From Copromyces sp. CBS 386.78 (taxonomy: Eukaryota > Ascomycota > Sordariomycetes > Sordariales > Sordariaceae), in assembly GCA_030685235.1 (NCBI GenBank), contig MU839175.1:62001-126000 (forward strand): a DNA stretch of 64,000 nucleotides. The letters are read 5' to 3'. Every line of letters begins with the position of its first letter. Positions within the stretch are counted from its first letter, which is position 1. A model generated the notes under the pieces. It made no database searches, was not told the origin of the DNA, and saw nothing but the letters and a program-made list of their open reading frames with translations. Below, one piece after another: positions 32,701-44,219 of this stretch. Made by a program: the position numbers and the translations under genes.

Positions 32701-33560
32701 TGTCCACCCATTTGTCCGCCCATTTGTCCTGGTATTTGTCCGGGCATCTGACCGTGTAGCTGTCCCTGCATCTGTAGCTGTTGCGGCATCCCGGCCATCT
32801 GCTGCATCATCTGGTTGGCCATGGGGTTCGGCGACGGGCTCGGTCGTGCTGAGGCTTGCGCTTGCGCGAACTGGGGGTTAAAGTTCTGGGCAAAGTTCTG
32901 CTGCATATAGTTGGGCTGAGGCGTGCCGCCGTGGTCGGACGGTATGGGCGAGTTCTGCGGGAACTGTTGCGCGGCGGGCGAGAAGGGATGTGGTGAGGCC
33001 GTGGCCACTCGCTGGGGTACGCTGCCGGGGCGCATCTGGTTGCTCATTATGGGCGAGGGCGTCGCATTCGCGGAGCCGTTCGGTTGGAGATGGGGGTATG
33101 GATTCGGCTGGCCTGTCGGTGTCTGACCCATGCCGGGCTGCTGCTGTTGAAACCCTTGGAACTGCGACTGCTGGGGCGTGTCAGCGCGTGAAGTCGGAAC
33201 CATGCCGGGGGCCGGGCGCGGCGATTGGCCTATACTATCCTCCCTTGGCCGGGGGCGCTTGGAGGGGATGATGGGGTTCGTCTGGTACATGGCCTGGTTG
33301 AAGGCAGGCGAGGCGTTGCGCATGGGTCCATTCTGCATGGCGAGCATCTGGGGGTTCGCGAACTGGGCAGGGTTGATGGTGTTTCCCGGGTTGACGTTGA
33401 ACTGGGGATTGGCAGCGGCCATGAAGGCGGCCGGGTCGATAACACCGGCAGCCGCCATGTTGTTGGTCATGGCGGACGGGTCATTGACGTTGACACTGAG
33501 GTGGGGGTAGCCGTTGCCATTGTGGTTCTGGACTGCGGCATCGTTCATCCAGGAGCTCAT
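29766..33560 (-). CDS. swi1: SWI/SNF subunit SWI1-like, ARID domain
   Basis: Single-exon frame of 1264 residues with the ATG at 33560. The N-terminal third is Gln/Met/Pro/Asn-rich. At about residues 263-350 it is a string of G-Q-M-x units (GQMPGQMGGQM type), followed by poly-Gln tracts. The ARID DNA-binding domain spans about 465-556: NSFLKNLTAFMNNKNMPLE, LASLFQLVYHKFGGYRNVT and WPQIAQMLGYP. The C-terminal half, with armadillo-like helices, matches fungal SWI1 (for example TLDFMKDLVILLSNITR). SWI1 is a core subunit of the SWI/SNF chromatin-remodelling complex in the nucleus. The low-complexity N-terminus is the kind that in yeast supports prion-like behaviour; that is not shown here. Confidence 0.92.
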   Translation of the reverse strand: MSSWMNDAAVQNHNGNGYPHLSVNVNDPSAMTNNMAAAGVIDPAAFMAAANPQFNVNPGNTINPAQFANPQMLAMQNGPMRNASPAFNQAMYQTNPIIPSKRPRPREDSIGQSPRPAPGMVPTSRADTPQQSQFQGFQQQQPGMGQTPTGQPNPYPHLQPNGSANATPSPIMSNQMRPGSVPQRVATASPHPFSPAAQQFPQNSPIPSDHGGTPQPNYMQQNFAQNFNPQFAQAQASARPSPSPNPMANQMMQQMAGMPQQLQMQGQLHGQMPGQIPGQMGGQMGGQMPGQMPGQMTGQMGGQMGGQMGQMPGQMAGQMQGQMPGQMPSQMVGQMPGQMPGQMPSHMASQMQGQMFPQQMLSQPRNAMEQQRYMQYQMQLQRQANMQMQQQMAGQNMMQPQNAAQAQAQHAHIQQAQAEARAQAAHRNLMAARGGQMAPTGMRPQQGMPQQQQQQHPQQQPMGRGDPNSFLKNLTAFMNNKNMPLEISPVIEGRPVNLASLFQLVYHKFGGYRNVTASNGWPQIAQMLGYPVHQVPQAPQHIKAVYERNILKFEDAWTAQQRARQAGVMPNPQNMQQAQPMKPMPPGQMPPNQMMPAGPQPPIQPGQMQSPMKPPVAQQPNVNGFPGPHPGQQQANAGPMGHPRNSLSRSSQPTPTAEEFPMPSPAHSKAGSMSIPGSAHTENQPMPGQAVEAAPGFPKPTRDPEVYIPCSREVTTYGGVDLGSVEHFAEQLRKFKPDVPHLTELGNIDVHALTKSIQSGIHGEVRLALDVLGTVSATSPESGKQDPPQPYLPLDLRHCDDLVETLIECAEEQVDLLAENSEEASDEITMTSYEDVVRACRIEKFALRSVPLFGSQEYELDHAADRLIAITTILRNLSFLEENQACLADESVMRFLCNTIRYLGTREMLLRTQVNTLDFMKDLVILLSNITRCVEIPGREQAFCLLQFLLAFAPSPAPSMSPSPDGNDTDQGILFFTPYDPSVHPYLPHAIDSLAKLLARDEPNRTYYKTIFASESPSPGGQSSPADLLITRTFALAISPIPDLSAPNTRPANIPSLIEVRKPFLMQGLLAADILASITPDGPVGASSVAGIDAVENGPSATASGGVNVARIWLSCGNGLVQNLFHLVRQLSMQYESQPVGPVRPTGRGAANQQHNKRDADLVYMVSLAVSMLRKLGEKAAKDSATGSNRSRYGGAGAMVDRMEGVEGEESNWERQRQQDVSGLPACAVLPGKNTLLGALQMKAAEWGKEGMLKDLVAFCGLGE
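32510..32770 (-). repeat. GQM-x coding repeat in SWI1
   Basis: About 85 codons of degenerate 12-15 bp units reading GQM plus P, G, T, A or Q. It is visible on plus as repeated catttgtcctgg/catctgcc words. Units differ by synonymous and single-residue changes, so it is an old, slowly diverging array. Confidence 0.85.
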
Positions 33561-36500
33561 GTCGGGTATGGTGGGAGCTGGAGCTGGACGAGGAAGGTGT
33601 AGATGTGGAGGTGGTGGTGATGGATCGTGTGGTCGAGGTCGAGATAGTCGGGGTAGTCGAGGTGTGGGCGGCGGCGGCGGCGGTTAGTAGTGGCAAGTGT
33701 GGGAATCGGAACGGTCACCGTCGAACCCATCAGCTGTTACCGCGTGTTTTCCTTCAGGTCGAGTGGAGGGTCAGCAAGGCATATGCCAGGGCACCACCAG
33801 CATGGCCTATTGAAGAACGGATTGATGAGAATAGGGCGTGTACTAGTGACACGGCAAAGGCTGGTCGGTCGCAGTCGCGTCGCGGGTCGGGGCTCTTTGC
33901 GTTGGTCGGGAACGGGGGGGGGGAACGGGGAACTGGAACTGGGACTGCGTGCGGCGGACTGGCGAGCGAGACTGGAACTGACTGACACTGGCACTTGCTC
34001 CGGGAAAGGGTGGGTGGGTGCGGTGCGTGCGTGGGCGCAGTGAGTGGCACTAGCAACAACTGACGGGATTGATGGAAATGGAAGCAAGAGAGTTGGTTGT
34101 CAAGTCGGTTTCTGGCTGGACAGACTCACGCCCGTGCGCAAAGACAACGATCCCGTCACTTTTTGGGTCGTTGTCGGCTCTACTAAGATGGCGGGCAGGG
34201 GGGCAGTGCTGACTCGGAGTGCTGACTGCTGGCGGGAAACTGGCTGACAGCTGACTAGCGGGATTTCGGGAATATCCGCCAGTTGTTTCCCCAACTCGGC
34301 AGCTGGCAAGGAGCTCTAAGATGGAAGCTGTGAGCCGAGTGCAACCACCAAAGGGAAAGTGTCACTGAACACCAGAATGCTGCCATTACTGAAAAGGGGA
34401 TTTCAGCGCAAGTTGGCGCACTTGATCAACAACATGAGTTTCCGAGATGGACTCGGCAATGGTCAAGTCTTCAACTACAGCTAGTCTTGGAGCTGGGTCT
34501 TGGTCGAACCTCGACGGTAAAAATGCCATGCTTCGGAAGCATCAAGAAAAGTCACCGGATGTTGAGGTTGTAAGCGTCCACTTGGATTTGGCGTCTTCAG
34601 AGACTCGGATTGTGAAAAGGGGATGCAAGAACTTGACGACTGGAATCTCTAGTGTATAGGCAACAGTTGGTGAGGGCTGGGAGGTTTACATGACAATGTC
34701 ATGTTGGTTGTCCCTGACAGAGACCGTCAAACAAGCCATGGACCTTGACCAAGGTGTAAATGATTGTTGGACGCCAGTAGGCTGGGGTTCATGAGGAATA
34801 TCACAAGGCTGTAGCTCTCAAGTTGGTGGTGTAGTTGAAGGATAGAAGTGACAATAATGAGACCAGAATCTTACCTGCGGTCTGTAAGATAACCAGCAGA
34901 TGGCGTGGGTAAGGGTGGTTGCTCAAGCGCAACAATCGCGGTCGCGGTTTGCTCCTTTATTCTTGATGATGGTGTCCAGCCAGCAGCTGTCTGACCGGTG
35001 GAGGAAAGGCTGCAGTCAACAATGTGAGCAACATGAGTCTGGTCAGCCCCCATTTTCCAAGTTTCACAACAGGCTAGCGCAGCCATGTCAGCATGGCCAA
35101 TCATGGGCAATGATAATGGAAGCTAGCAAGGTACCCACAAAGGCCGCAGGCTTTTGTATGACAGTCCGTATTTCACTAGCAGACCGTAGCAACTGCTCTT
35201 CCTGTGAACGGAATGCACAAATGTCGAAACAAATCGCCTCATGGCCATATCGTGTAATGTCGATGCTGAAACCCGGCAAACTTCTGGGGCTTAGATTTCT
35301 TCCTAGTATCTTTTGTCTTCTTTTGTTCCCGGTGACGGCTCCAGGCTGCGGGATCCTTATTCCTCCGACGATCAACGTTCGAAACGTGAGCGAGCTCGTG
35401 GCCAACGTCTGAAAGTCAAAGTGTTGGCCATGGTCGCGGGTCCTTTGACCATGAGTAATCATGCATGTCGTCCATGGTGGTGGTGGCTGGAATTCGGTAT
35501 AGACAGCCATGATGTGGGTGTGCCGTCGCAGGGCCGAGGCAGTTCCGTTCATTCCTCGAGTCGGACTATAAGTATCGTCAGTAGAAAGAGAAATGCTTCT
35601 CCAGTGGCAGGATTCATTCCCCCTCTTTATAATCCCTTCTTTCGCTTCGATTCTTCAACTTGCTTGACCGCTGCAGCTGGCTCCGTCATCTCGTCACGTC
35701 CTTCTCTCTCCCGCTTGCCGTGCGCTTCGGTACATGCTGCGTACCCCACCAGCCACCAGAACTGGATTTGGTGTCGACCCATCAACATGCCCGAATCGGT
35801 TCTTTTCAGGCCCAGTTTTCATTTTCCTGAGGTTTGTTATTGATGTTGAATATCTTCTCTCGGCTTGATCAAACTGAAGGTGTCATTGATGTCCAAGTGT
35901 TGTGTGGTTTCAAGTCGTGCCGGGTTTTGGTGTCCTCATCCCTCCACAGGCGATGCTGTTGGTGGACAAGGTACCTGAACTGGTCACCCGCATCGCACTG
36001 CCGGATACACGGCCAAGGGGAATCGGGCAGCCCACGCGACGCCATGTGCCTGAAGAATTTCCTCGGTTTTCCTGGCCTTTCTCCGTGCTGTGAAGTCATT
36101 GACCGATATCAAATCCCGTGTCAAACAGATGATGATGTTGTTTCTGTGTCTTTCGCGCATCTCCTTCGTATGAGGTGTCGTTCAATTGCTGGGAGTGACC
36201 ATCTGCACTAACAATTCTCGCTGGGAAAACGGTACATCGATGGTGTTAACGGCGACGGAATCAGTCGTCATTCAATCAACCACGATAATCGGTACATATC
36301 TGAAAAACAAAGATTGATGGAAAGAAAGGTCTGAAGACACAAAAAAGGTGTGGAAAGAATGGGAAAACCTGGCAGAGAGGTGGGCGATCGAGCCATTTAA
36401 TGTTCTGCTGCTTTCGGTGGCAGAGTCACTCGCCCCTTTCGCACCACGAGCAATGCCCGCTATGTGCGGGAGCTAAAACCCCCCCGCCCTAGCACAGGGT

Positions 36501-38520
36501 CGTCGGGCGGGAAGACATCCTGCTAACATGCAATCCCCTCGTCATCTGCCCGACAAGTTGAAGAACCGTCGTCCCATTCCATTTTCATGGTTCCTTTTCA
36601 TTTGCATTTTTTTTCTTTTTTTCTATTCGTGCTCATCTGCTTCCGATCTTCAAACCATCACATTGCACATATGGAGGCATAAATGAAACTGGACTCGGCA
36701 GTCTCCTCCATGGCCGCAACATCACCGGCGTACCTTGGTTGGGTTTGTGACCCAAACAGCCACGCCCGCCAATCCCAGATCCCCAGGTACCTGAACCCGA
36801 CACAATGGATGGCAGCCTCTTTACCTTGTCGCTTCATCAGTCATCCGATATGGCAGTGGTTTCTTGTTGGACGGGCTCTCATCAAGTCCAATCGTCCAAG
36901 AATCAGGACGCACAGAATCATCGAATGTCCAGCGAATTAAGCGACAATCAGACTTTTTGTTCCCTGGCTTGCATCCTTTGAAATTCCAGCTGGATTATCC
37001 AACATCAAATAGAAGGTGGGTTTTGATTCACTGCTATCCCTACCGGCATGAACATCACATCCAAGCTTCTCGCCTGGCGCCCCATTTTCTTTCTCGAACC
37101 AGTCCATCCTGAATAGGACTTCCCCCATAGTCGTTCCGCTTTGGGTCAGCTACGCACTACGTCTGTCCGACTTGTCCGACATGTCCTACCAACCCACACA
37201 CTTTACCGTCATACAAGTGTTCTCGGAATTGGCGTGTGCCTCTTGCTGTCTTTCGGTGCTACAACAATGACTTGTAACGGTATCCTGGTAGGCGAGTGGT
37301 GTTAAAAACAAACCGGATATAATATATAGAATAGTCCAAAACGCCTCGCTTTGGCTAGTGAAAGCCCGTCGTGAAACTGTTGTAGGGATCATACCAAACT
37401 AGAAACACGTTGGACTGAGTCCACCAGGGGTTCTCCAATCTAAAAAAAAATGCCCAATCGCTGGGTTGGAAGGAATGAGAGAGACGCTTGAATGTGATTT
37501 GACCATGGCATGTTGGGTTTATTTTTTCGAGGAACCCCTTCGCCGGCTGGTCGGACTCATACATGCATGTATGTAGACGCATGTGAGCAGAGCTGCTGAA
37601 AACAAGTGAAATTCGAGACCGGCGGTACTCAAGCAAGTGCGCTTTTCAACCGAACAGATTCGCGCTCAATCCATGGGAGGTTATAGTGTGGTACCTTTGC
37701 CATGTTGGTCATGAAAAAGCAGACACATGTTGATGGGAAAACAAGCAACGATTCAAACCAGATAGAGGTAAGCATGATGAAGTGAGGATTGGAACCAAGA
37801 TCGTGGATGAACGAGCTATTTATGAGTTCAAACAGATGATACCAGGAGTCAGTCGTTCAACCGTACCCATTTCCGGATTGTCATTTCGGCTGTCTATTCC
37901 GACTTTCTTTACTCTAGGTCCCGAGCGCCGGACCGGATAAGTGGGGTATGATCGGAGGTGTGGGGCCGGGGTCGGGGCTAGGGCCGGTATTACGACCAGC
38001 ATGCCGAACATCGGCAGACACAGTGACTGAGACTTGTTACTCAGGTAGGATATAGCCATGGAGCTTTTGAAGTCCTTGGAGCCATGGATGAACCAAACAG
38101 TTGTTATACGAGTTTTCCGCTGTTGACGGGGTTTAAGGATGATCCTTCGATGGTCCGTGCAGCCTGCCAATTGTGGACCGATGAACAGTTCAAAGATCAG
38201 ATCAGATGCTCAAGGCGCACAACTTGCCGAAACAGAGGATGGAGACAGTGAGAAAAGAAATTATACTGGAGTGGCTTCAGTTCAAGCTCTCTATACGCAA
38301 TGAAGCATACCTTAGCTTGTTCCGAACTTTGACCCATACAAGGCAAGCTGGTTGCATTCACCCAAGCAATTCTCTACTGCGAAATCCGTCCAGGCTCCAA
38401 AGTCTTGGCACCAACAACAGCATCCAACTCTTCCACTTCACATCAAAACCACGGTTTCCCACTTTTCCCAAAACCGCCAATTCTTTACAAAACAGGATAT
38501 CAACAACATCTTCAATCACC
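33561..38520. other. Long intergenic stretch, 5 kb
   Basis: No convincing coding region between SWI1 and the EVE gene. The longest frames (35313-35843 plus, 35088-35552 minus) show no domain, no homology I recognise, and no clean exon chains. GC content is normal, so it is not a RIP block. It includes a T-rich run near 36608-36625. It may hold long regulatory leaders, a non-coding transcript, or a gene of short exons I could not resolve. Confidence 0.5.
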
Positions 38521-39576
38521 ATGCCCAAAAGGAAATCCATCCACGCCGAGCCAGAGCCTGAGCCCGAGCGAGCGACGCGTCGACGTTCTTCGCGGTTGAG
38601 CAAGGGTGCTGAGCCAGCTGAGGAGGTCGTGGCACCTGTGACTGTGAAGAAGGAAGACAAACCTAAGCCGGTCAGAGGGGGGAAGGCTCCTAGGAAGTTA
38701 CTTGTTGCTGTCAAGGAAGAGGAGAAGGAGAAGGAGAAGAATGTGGAGGTAAGAGTTACACCCGGGAGTCGCGTCGTGTTCACTTCACTTCACTTCACTT
38801 CACCTTCACTTGAACCATGAGGTCACATACATGTCTGGACAAGGCCATTTTACCTTTACAAAACCACCACCCTAATTCCATCTATCTAACATATCATACT
38901 ACTCAACGACCCCCGTAACTAACCCCCCTCCCAATTACAGCAACCACCAACCAAGCGCTCCCGCACCACCAGCACCAAACCCACGCCCACTTCCACCACC
39001 ACCATCCCCTCCTCCTCTTCCTCGTCCTCCACCAGCAGGCACTACTTCCTCCTAAAAGCCGAACCGCTCCCCCGCCTCGAAAACGGCCACGACGTTTCCT
39101 TCTCCATCGACGACCTTTGTTCTCGCACCTCCCCGGAACCCTGGGACGGCATCCGCAACTACTCAGCCCGCAACAACCTGCGGTCCATGCGCCGTGGCGA
39201 CCTGGCCTTCTTCTACCACAGTAACTGCCCTTCGCCCGGGATCGTGGGCGTCATGGAGATCGTCAAGGAGGCGGAGGAGGACTGGACGGCTGTTGATCCC
39301 ACGGCTGCGTATTATGACCCTAGGGCCAAGAAAGCCGTTGATGAGGGCAAGGACAATCCGTGGAGTTTGGTGCATGTGGAGTTTAGGGAGAAGTTTGCGG
39401 TGGAAATCGGGTTGGCGGAGTTGAGGGAGTGGGGGAGGGCGGGAGGGCCGTTGGAGGGGATGGAGTTGTTGAGGTTGGGGAGGTTGAGTGTTTGTAAGGT
39501 TCGTGAGGGGGAGTGGGAGTTTTTGATGGATAAGGCGGGAGGGAGGACGGGGAGGGGGGATGTGAAGAGGGAGTGA
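38521..39576 (+). CDS. EVE-domain protein (thymocyte nuclear protein 1-like)
   Basis: Two exons, join(38521..38748, 38941..39576), 287 residues. The 192-bp intron runs from GTAAGA to TTACAG. The N-terminal 105 residues are charged and disordered with a bipartite basic motif (RATRRRSSRLSK), likely nuclear. The EVE domain follows from about 110: YFLLKAEP, the hallmark WDGIRNYSARNNLRSMRRGDLAFFYHS, PGIVGVMEIVKEA, NPWSLVHVEF and LLRLGRLSVCKV. EVE is a PUA-like fold that recognises modified bases; the human homolog THYN1 is nuclear. The target here is unknown. Confidence 0.93.
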
Positions 39577-39848
39577 GGTGAGGTGAGGTGAGGTGATGGG
39601 GAAGGAAAATGGGAAACGGTAAAAGGGAGAAGGGAAGAGGGAAAAGGGGAAAGAGGGAGTCAAGTTGGTGATACATACCCCTTTATGACGCGGTTGAGAC
39701 GTATTGGCATCATGCTCAAGTTCCGGATATCGAAATTAAGCGAAACAATCACGGACCCAAGAGGAGCAACAAAATGGACAAGTGATGAACCAACCATATT
39801 ATAATAAACTAATTACTCTTTCATGGGTATCATCAACCAATTCTACCT
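39577..39848. other. Convergent 3' region
   Basis: 272 bp between the EVE and UTP6 stop codons. It starts with a (GGTGA) repeat at about 39574-39597 and a purine-rich AG tract. Both transcripts must end here; no terminator motif is clear. Confidence 0.5.
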
Positions 39849-41170
39849 CTAAGCCTGCTTCTCCTGCTGTGCCAACTCCGCCTCCAACCCCTTCTTCGTA
39901 GCCTCCAACACCGTCCTGATGGCAGGATCCAAGCTTTCCATCTCCAGCATCTTGCTGGCCCAACCCACAATCTTTCCAGCAAGCGCCTTCTTCTCCTCCG
40001 CCTGCTCCGCATACGCCTTGCGCAGCCTGGCCAACGACTCGCGCAAAGCCTTGGGGAACTCTGGCGTGTTGACATCCACGCCAATAAGCGGTTGTCTGAT
40101 GAAGCAGCTCGCGGTGCATGCCGACTTGGGGAAGCTCTCCTCCATAGCCGACAGCACGTGCTGGGTAATCTTGGATTGGCAAGCGACATGGCCAAAGGTG
40201 GCGAACATGTCGAAGAAGGCTTCGCAGGCTGCAGCGGCGTAGAACGGCTGCTTCTTGGCGATGTCGAAGATGGCCATTGGGATGGCGCCCGAGAGAGCGG
40301 GCGATTGTTCGAGCTTGCGGGTGGCTTCGGCGTCGAAAACAGGCTTCTTCTTCTTCTCGCCGGCATCGGGGTCGGGCAAGATGAGTTCGTCACCGTCGAG
40401 TTCGTCATCCTCGTCTGAGTCGTCCAGCGCAATGTGATCGCCCTCGATCTCCGTCCCCTCGGTAGCCTTGATGGCTTCCATCGGGTTGACGCCCCGCCGC
40501 ACTCCCTTGCCGCCCTTCTTGGCCTCTATCCTCGCCAACCACTCCATCTCGCACCTGGCATATTCCACCCACAGGCTAACCTCGCCCGTACAGAACCTGC
40601 ACCCTCGGAGGAAATACGCCCTCGCCCTCTCCATATCGCCGTGAACCGCCGCGTTGCGTCCCGCCATCGTCCACAGCACTGCGCTCCTCGGGTGCATACG
40701 GATGGCCTTGGTAATGACTCGGCGCCACCGCTTCGTGGCCTTGATCTCGGCGGCGAAATCGAGGTATGCGATCCAGAGTGGGATGTACCCGGGGTGTTTC
40801 ATGACGGCGCGCTCAAAGATGCCGAAGACGCGGGCCTCGGAGGGGCGGGTGTTGGAGCCACGGATCTTGAGACGTTTGCAGCGCTTGGCGCGAAGACGGT
40901 CCATGGAACGCTCCCATTGGACGTAGGAGAGGAAGTCGGACGGCTTGGTGCCTGGGGAGAGGACGAGGTGCTCGAAGTCGGAGCGCTTGGTGACGAGGGA
41001 GCGGATTTCATCCTGTCGTAAGGAAGTGTTAAGACATGAAAGAGATGGAGAGATGACTTGGGAACAATGGACTAACTAACCTTGTTGAAGATGTCCTTTT
41101 CCTCAAACTCGCGGAGCTGGGGAGCTGCCCGTTCGAGGTAGAAGCGTGCCTTTTCCGCTACGCTACCCAT
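39849..41170 (-). CDS. utp6: U3 snoRNP protein UTP6
   Basis: Two exons, complement(39849..41012, 41081..41170), 417 residues. The 68-bp intron (GTTAGT to GACAG) joins EEKDIFNK to DEIRSLVTKRSDFEHL. The N-terminus, MGSVAEKARFYLERAAPQL, and the HAT repeats (for example FLSYVQWERSMD, IPLWIAYLDFAAEIKATKRW, HPRSAVLWTMAGRNAAVHGD) are typical. An acidic stretch (DDSDEDDELDGDE) separates these from a helical C-terminus. UTP6 belongs to the UTP-B part of the small-subunit processome that processes 18S rRNA in the nucleolus. Confidence 0.94.
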
Positions 41171-42281
41171 GATGTCGGATTAACTGTGATTGATCGTTGG
41201 ATGGTGGGTGTGGTAGTTGAAGTGGTTATAGGAGGCTGCCTGTTCCCGGTGTTGATATGGTTCGTTGTCGATGTTATATCTCGGTATCTATCACCAAAAC
41301 AAAACAAATGGAGTTGCACTTTGCAGTTGTCTGCAGTTGCAGTGTTGCACAGGCTGAGTGGGACAGAAACTTTTTAGTGGAGACCTGCAGACAGGGATGC
41401 TTCACCGAAACTGGTGGTCTGTGCTTATGCCGTTGTTACTGTGTTGTACATACGTTGTGCAAGGTTACTACCCACCACGATACTCAATGTCGCACTCGGC
41501 TTCATGACTTTATCCTCTTCTCTTTCCTCTTTTTATTGACGTGAGGCTGTGAGCGGCTTGGAATGTCTTGGAGAAGGTTGGGGTTTGTCTTGGCGCTCCG
41601 GACCTTTTCACACGATGGGCGGCCCCCTCACCTTAACACACATACATTTACATGCATGTACAGGAAGCGGGCTGTAAGGTTGGGAAAGAGCACTCCACCC
41701 AGATTTTCCATTATCGTTGTGTTTAAGGAGGATTGGCACACCTCTTCCTCCGTCTTCTTCCACCAGACCAATCCAATTGTCAATTTCTCCTCATTGGTTC
41801 CAACCACTCTTTCAGGGCTGATTCTGCCAGCTCCCTGCCCACATCTCCGATCAAAGCCACACTGCTCCGACCTACTGTAGTGCCCTCAGAGCCTGAAACC
41901 CAATGAGGCCGTGAGAAGCTTTGAGGCGCTGGTATTTTGAGTCTAGAAGGTAGGAACTCGTGCCTGACCAGTGACCGCAATGTTCGCTTCTCGGGCATTC
42001 ATCCTGGATCCCCATGGTCTTCTCCACTTCCACCGAACCTGAACCAAACCTTCCCATTGTTCCCTACTATCAATCATCTACTACACAGACGATAGCTTAT
42101 ATCCTTTCCGAAGAACCCTTTACCTAACAGGACGAACGAGCGTCTTCGACACTTCACTCGAATTCTTCGCAAGGAAGAGGATAGGTACCGAAGCTGGCAG
42201 ATGCCTTCGAGTTGTGCCTCTCCCCTTGACGTTTGAGATCATTTCTCTTTTCATTCCTGGATGTAAGTAGGCACAAAAGTG
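41171..42281. promoter_or_regulatory. Divergent promoter region, UTP6 and HET gene
   Basis: 1.1 kb between the divergent UTP6 and HET-domain start codons. Small frames without domains. An unused donor-like gtaagt lies at 42263, so an upstream non-coding exon of the HET gene is possible. Confidence 0.45.
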
Positions 42282-43967
42282 ATGCTTAGGTGCCGTCAAC
42301 TCTGCCAGCTTTCTGATTGTTCAAGCAGATTCCTGACAGAACCGATAATGCCGTACCCCTCTCTTACGAACACTCGGGCGCCTACCTTGAGGGTTAGTCG
42401 CAGCGCGCCTACCTTGAGGGGTAGTGGCAGCGCCGTGCTCGATCAGGACACTGCACAGCCCGAACCTCTACAAGAGCCCTGTAATATGTCCGGTGACCAA
42501 GTCTCGGAAACCACCTGCAGCATATACTCGTCTGGGGCGCCATTGGGTCTGGAGGGCGATTCGAGCCCAGACGAGTATACCTACCAGCCTCTCCAACATG
42601 GCAAGCACATTCGCCTGCTTGTCCTCAGCTCTCACTCAACTGCATCTCCCTCCGCTCCAGACGACCCAATGTCGGCCACATGCGTTATCCACGCCACCTT
42701 GAAAACCATCGAGTTGAACCTTGATGGTTCAAGCCCTCAACCTTACAGAGCTCTCTCATATGAATGGGGGCCACCGCCACAGGTACATACAGATCTTCCA
42801 ACCATCAACCTCGACGGCCATACGGTCCGCGTCCGTCAGAATCTCCACGACGCCCTCAAGGCGATTATCCGTGCCGGTTTCAACAAGAGCAGTGATGCAC
42901 CGATGCCGCTCTGGATCGATGCCTTGTGCATTAACCAGGGTGACGATAGAGAGAAGGGCCATCAAGTGGAGTTGATGAGAGATATCTTTGCAGCCGCAGA
43001 GACGGTGTTGGTGTGGCTGGGGAGACTAGGAGAGGAGGCCGAGGAGGCGATGGAAACAATGTGCAACCCCCGCGATTCGACGGACGGAGAATTCTTCGAT
43101 GAGAGTCTTGGTCTGTCTTTCGCAGGCGCGCTGTCAAGTATGAACATCACGACCTTGGAACAGCATTCCATCTTCCCGACAATACGACCGAGAATCGGCC
43201 GGACCATTCTGTCTAAGCAGAATGACAGTTTCAGGCATATATGGCAGATCGTGGGGATTGGCAGGCGAGAGCTTTCCATAATGTCGCAGAAAAAGGAGGC
43301 CAGCGCTATTTATATTCGAACTCGCAAAACGGCTATGGGGATTGCGAAGCTTTGTTCGGCGTCGTATTGGCGTAGGGTGTGGATTATTCAGGAGTTCGTG
43401 ATGGCCAATGACTACGTGATTCTTTGCGGCAACTACTTTGTGAAGAAGAGGAGGTTTGAAGAGGTGCTGGAGCTAACGGTCACAGAACCAGTGGCGCGTG
43501 GTCAGGTTTATTGTTCCTGGGTCGGGTTTCAGTATGACAATCATCCGACGTATCAGGCTTTCTGGAGCCCAGCATTTGAGATGATCAAGTTGAGGGAAAC
43601 GAGGCTAAAAGGGGTGACGACAACACTTGCGGAGTGGATGAGGCTATGTGTGATGAATGACTTTAGAGCGACAGACCCGAGAGACTACGTTTATGCATTA
43701 TTGGGAATATCAAACGACTGTACTGGGATGATCACGCCGGACTATACTCAGGCGGTGAGAGATGTCTTTAAGGAGGCCGTTAGAGTATTATGCTACCACG
43801 ACCATTCTGGCTATAAGGACATAAAATATTTTAATCTTTGCCGATGTTATGAGAGGTTGATGGGGCTATCCTTTTCTTTCTTGACGGTTGACTGGATTCT
43901 TCCCACTGCAATCCGAGACAGGCTGATCCGAGATAGGGAACTGGAGATACTCTTACGTGAAGAGTAA
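42282..43967 (+). CDS. HET-domain protein (heterokaryon incompatibility type)
   Basis: Intronless, 561 residues from the ATG at 42282; the ATG at 42348 is an alternative start with a better surrounding context. The HET domain begins near residue 153 with PYRALSYEWGPP and holds the signature LWIDALCINQGDDREKGHQV (about 208-228) followed by VLVWLGRLGEEAEEAM. Further conserved segments are WRRVWIIQEF (about 363), CVMNDFRATDPRDYVYALLGIS and ITPDYTQAVRDVFKEAV. HET proteins trigger regulated cell death when incompatible hyphae fuse; the HET domain is TIR-related in fold. No C-terminal sensor repeats are present, so this is a short HET-only architecture. It lies between the two NLR-like genes. Confidence 0.93.
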   Translation: MLRCRQLCQLSDCSSRFLTEPIMPYPSLTNTRAPTLRVSRSAPTLRGSGSAVLDQDTAQPEPLQEPCNMSGDQVSETTCSIYSSGAPLGLEGDSSPDEYTYQPLQHGKHIRLLVLSSHSTASPSAPDDPMSATCVIHATLKTIELNLDGSSPQPYRALSYEWGPPPQVHTDLPTINLDGHTVRVRQNLHDALKAIIRAGFNKSSDAPMPLWIDALCINQGDDREKGHQVELMRDIFAAAETVLVWLGRLGEEAEEAMETMCNPRDSTDGEFFDESLGLSFAGALSSMNITTLEQHSIFPTIRPRIGRTILSKQNDSFRHIWQIVGIGRRELSIMSQKKEASAIYIRTRKTAMGIAKLCSASYWRRVWIIQEFVMANDYVILCGNYFVKKRRFEEVLELTVTEPVARGQVYCSWVGFQYDNHPTYQAFWSPAFEMIKLRETRLKGVTTTLAEWMRLCVMNDFRATDPRDYVYALLGISNDCTGMITPDYTQAVRDVFKEAVRVLCYHDHSGYKDIKYFNLCRCYERLMGLSFSFLTVDWILPTAIRDRLIRDRELEILLREE

Positions 43968-44219
43968 GTTTTACAAGCAATATTAATAGAGAATGATAGA
44001 ATAAGCAACTAGAATATGTTCTTAAATACTTTGTATCAGACTCCGTATACAAAATCGAGTGAGACTCCGCTGCCTATCGCCTCATCAATAAAACAGCCTG
44101 ACAATTTTTCCCATTGACAAGAAACGCCGCCCAATGCAAAGAAAATGATAAACGCATAGCGTACAAAGCGTGAGAGACTGCACAAACCATGACACACGCA
44201 AGCCCAAAACATTGTATAA

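Noticed and set aside
35313..35843. Plus-strand frame of 176 residues in the 5-kb spacer
   Set aside because: No domain, unusual Trp run, no supporting splice chain; overlaps another random frame on minus.
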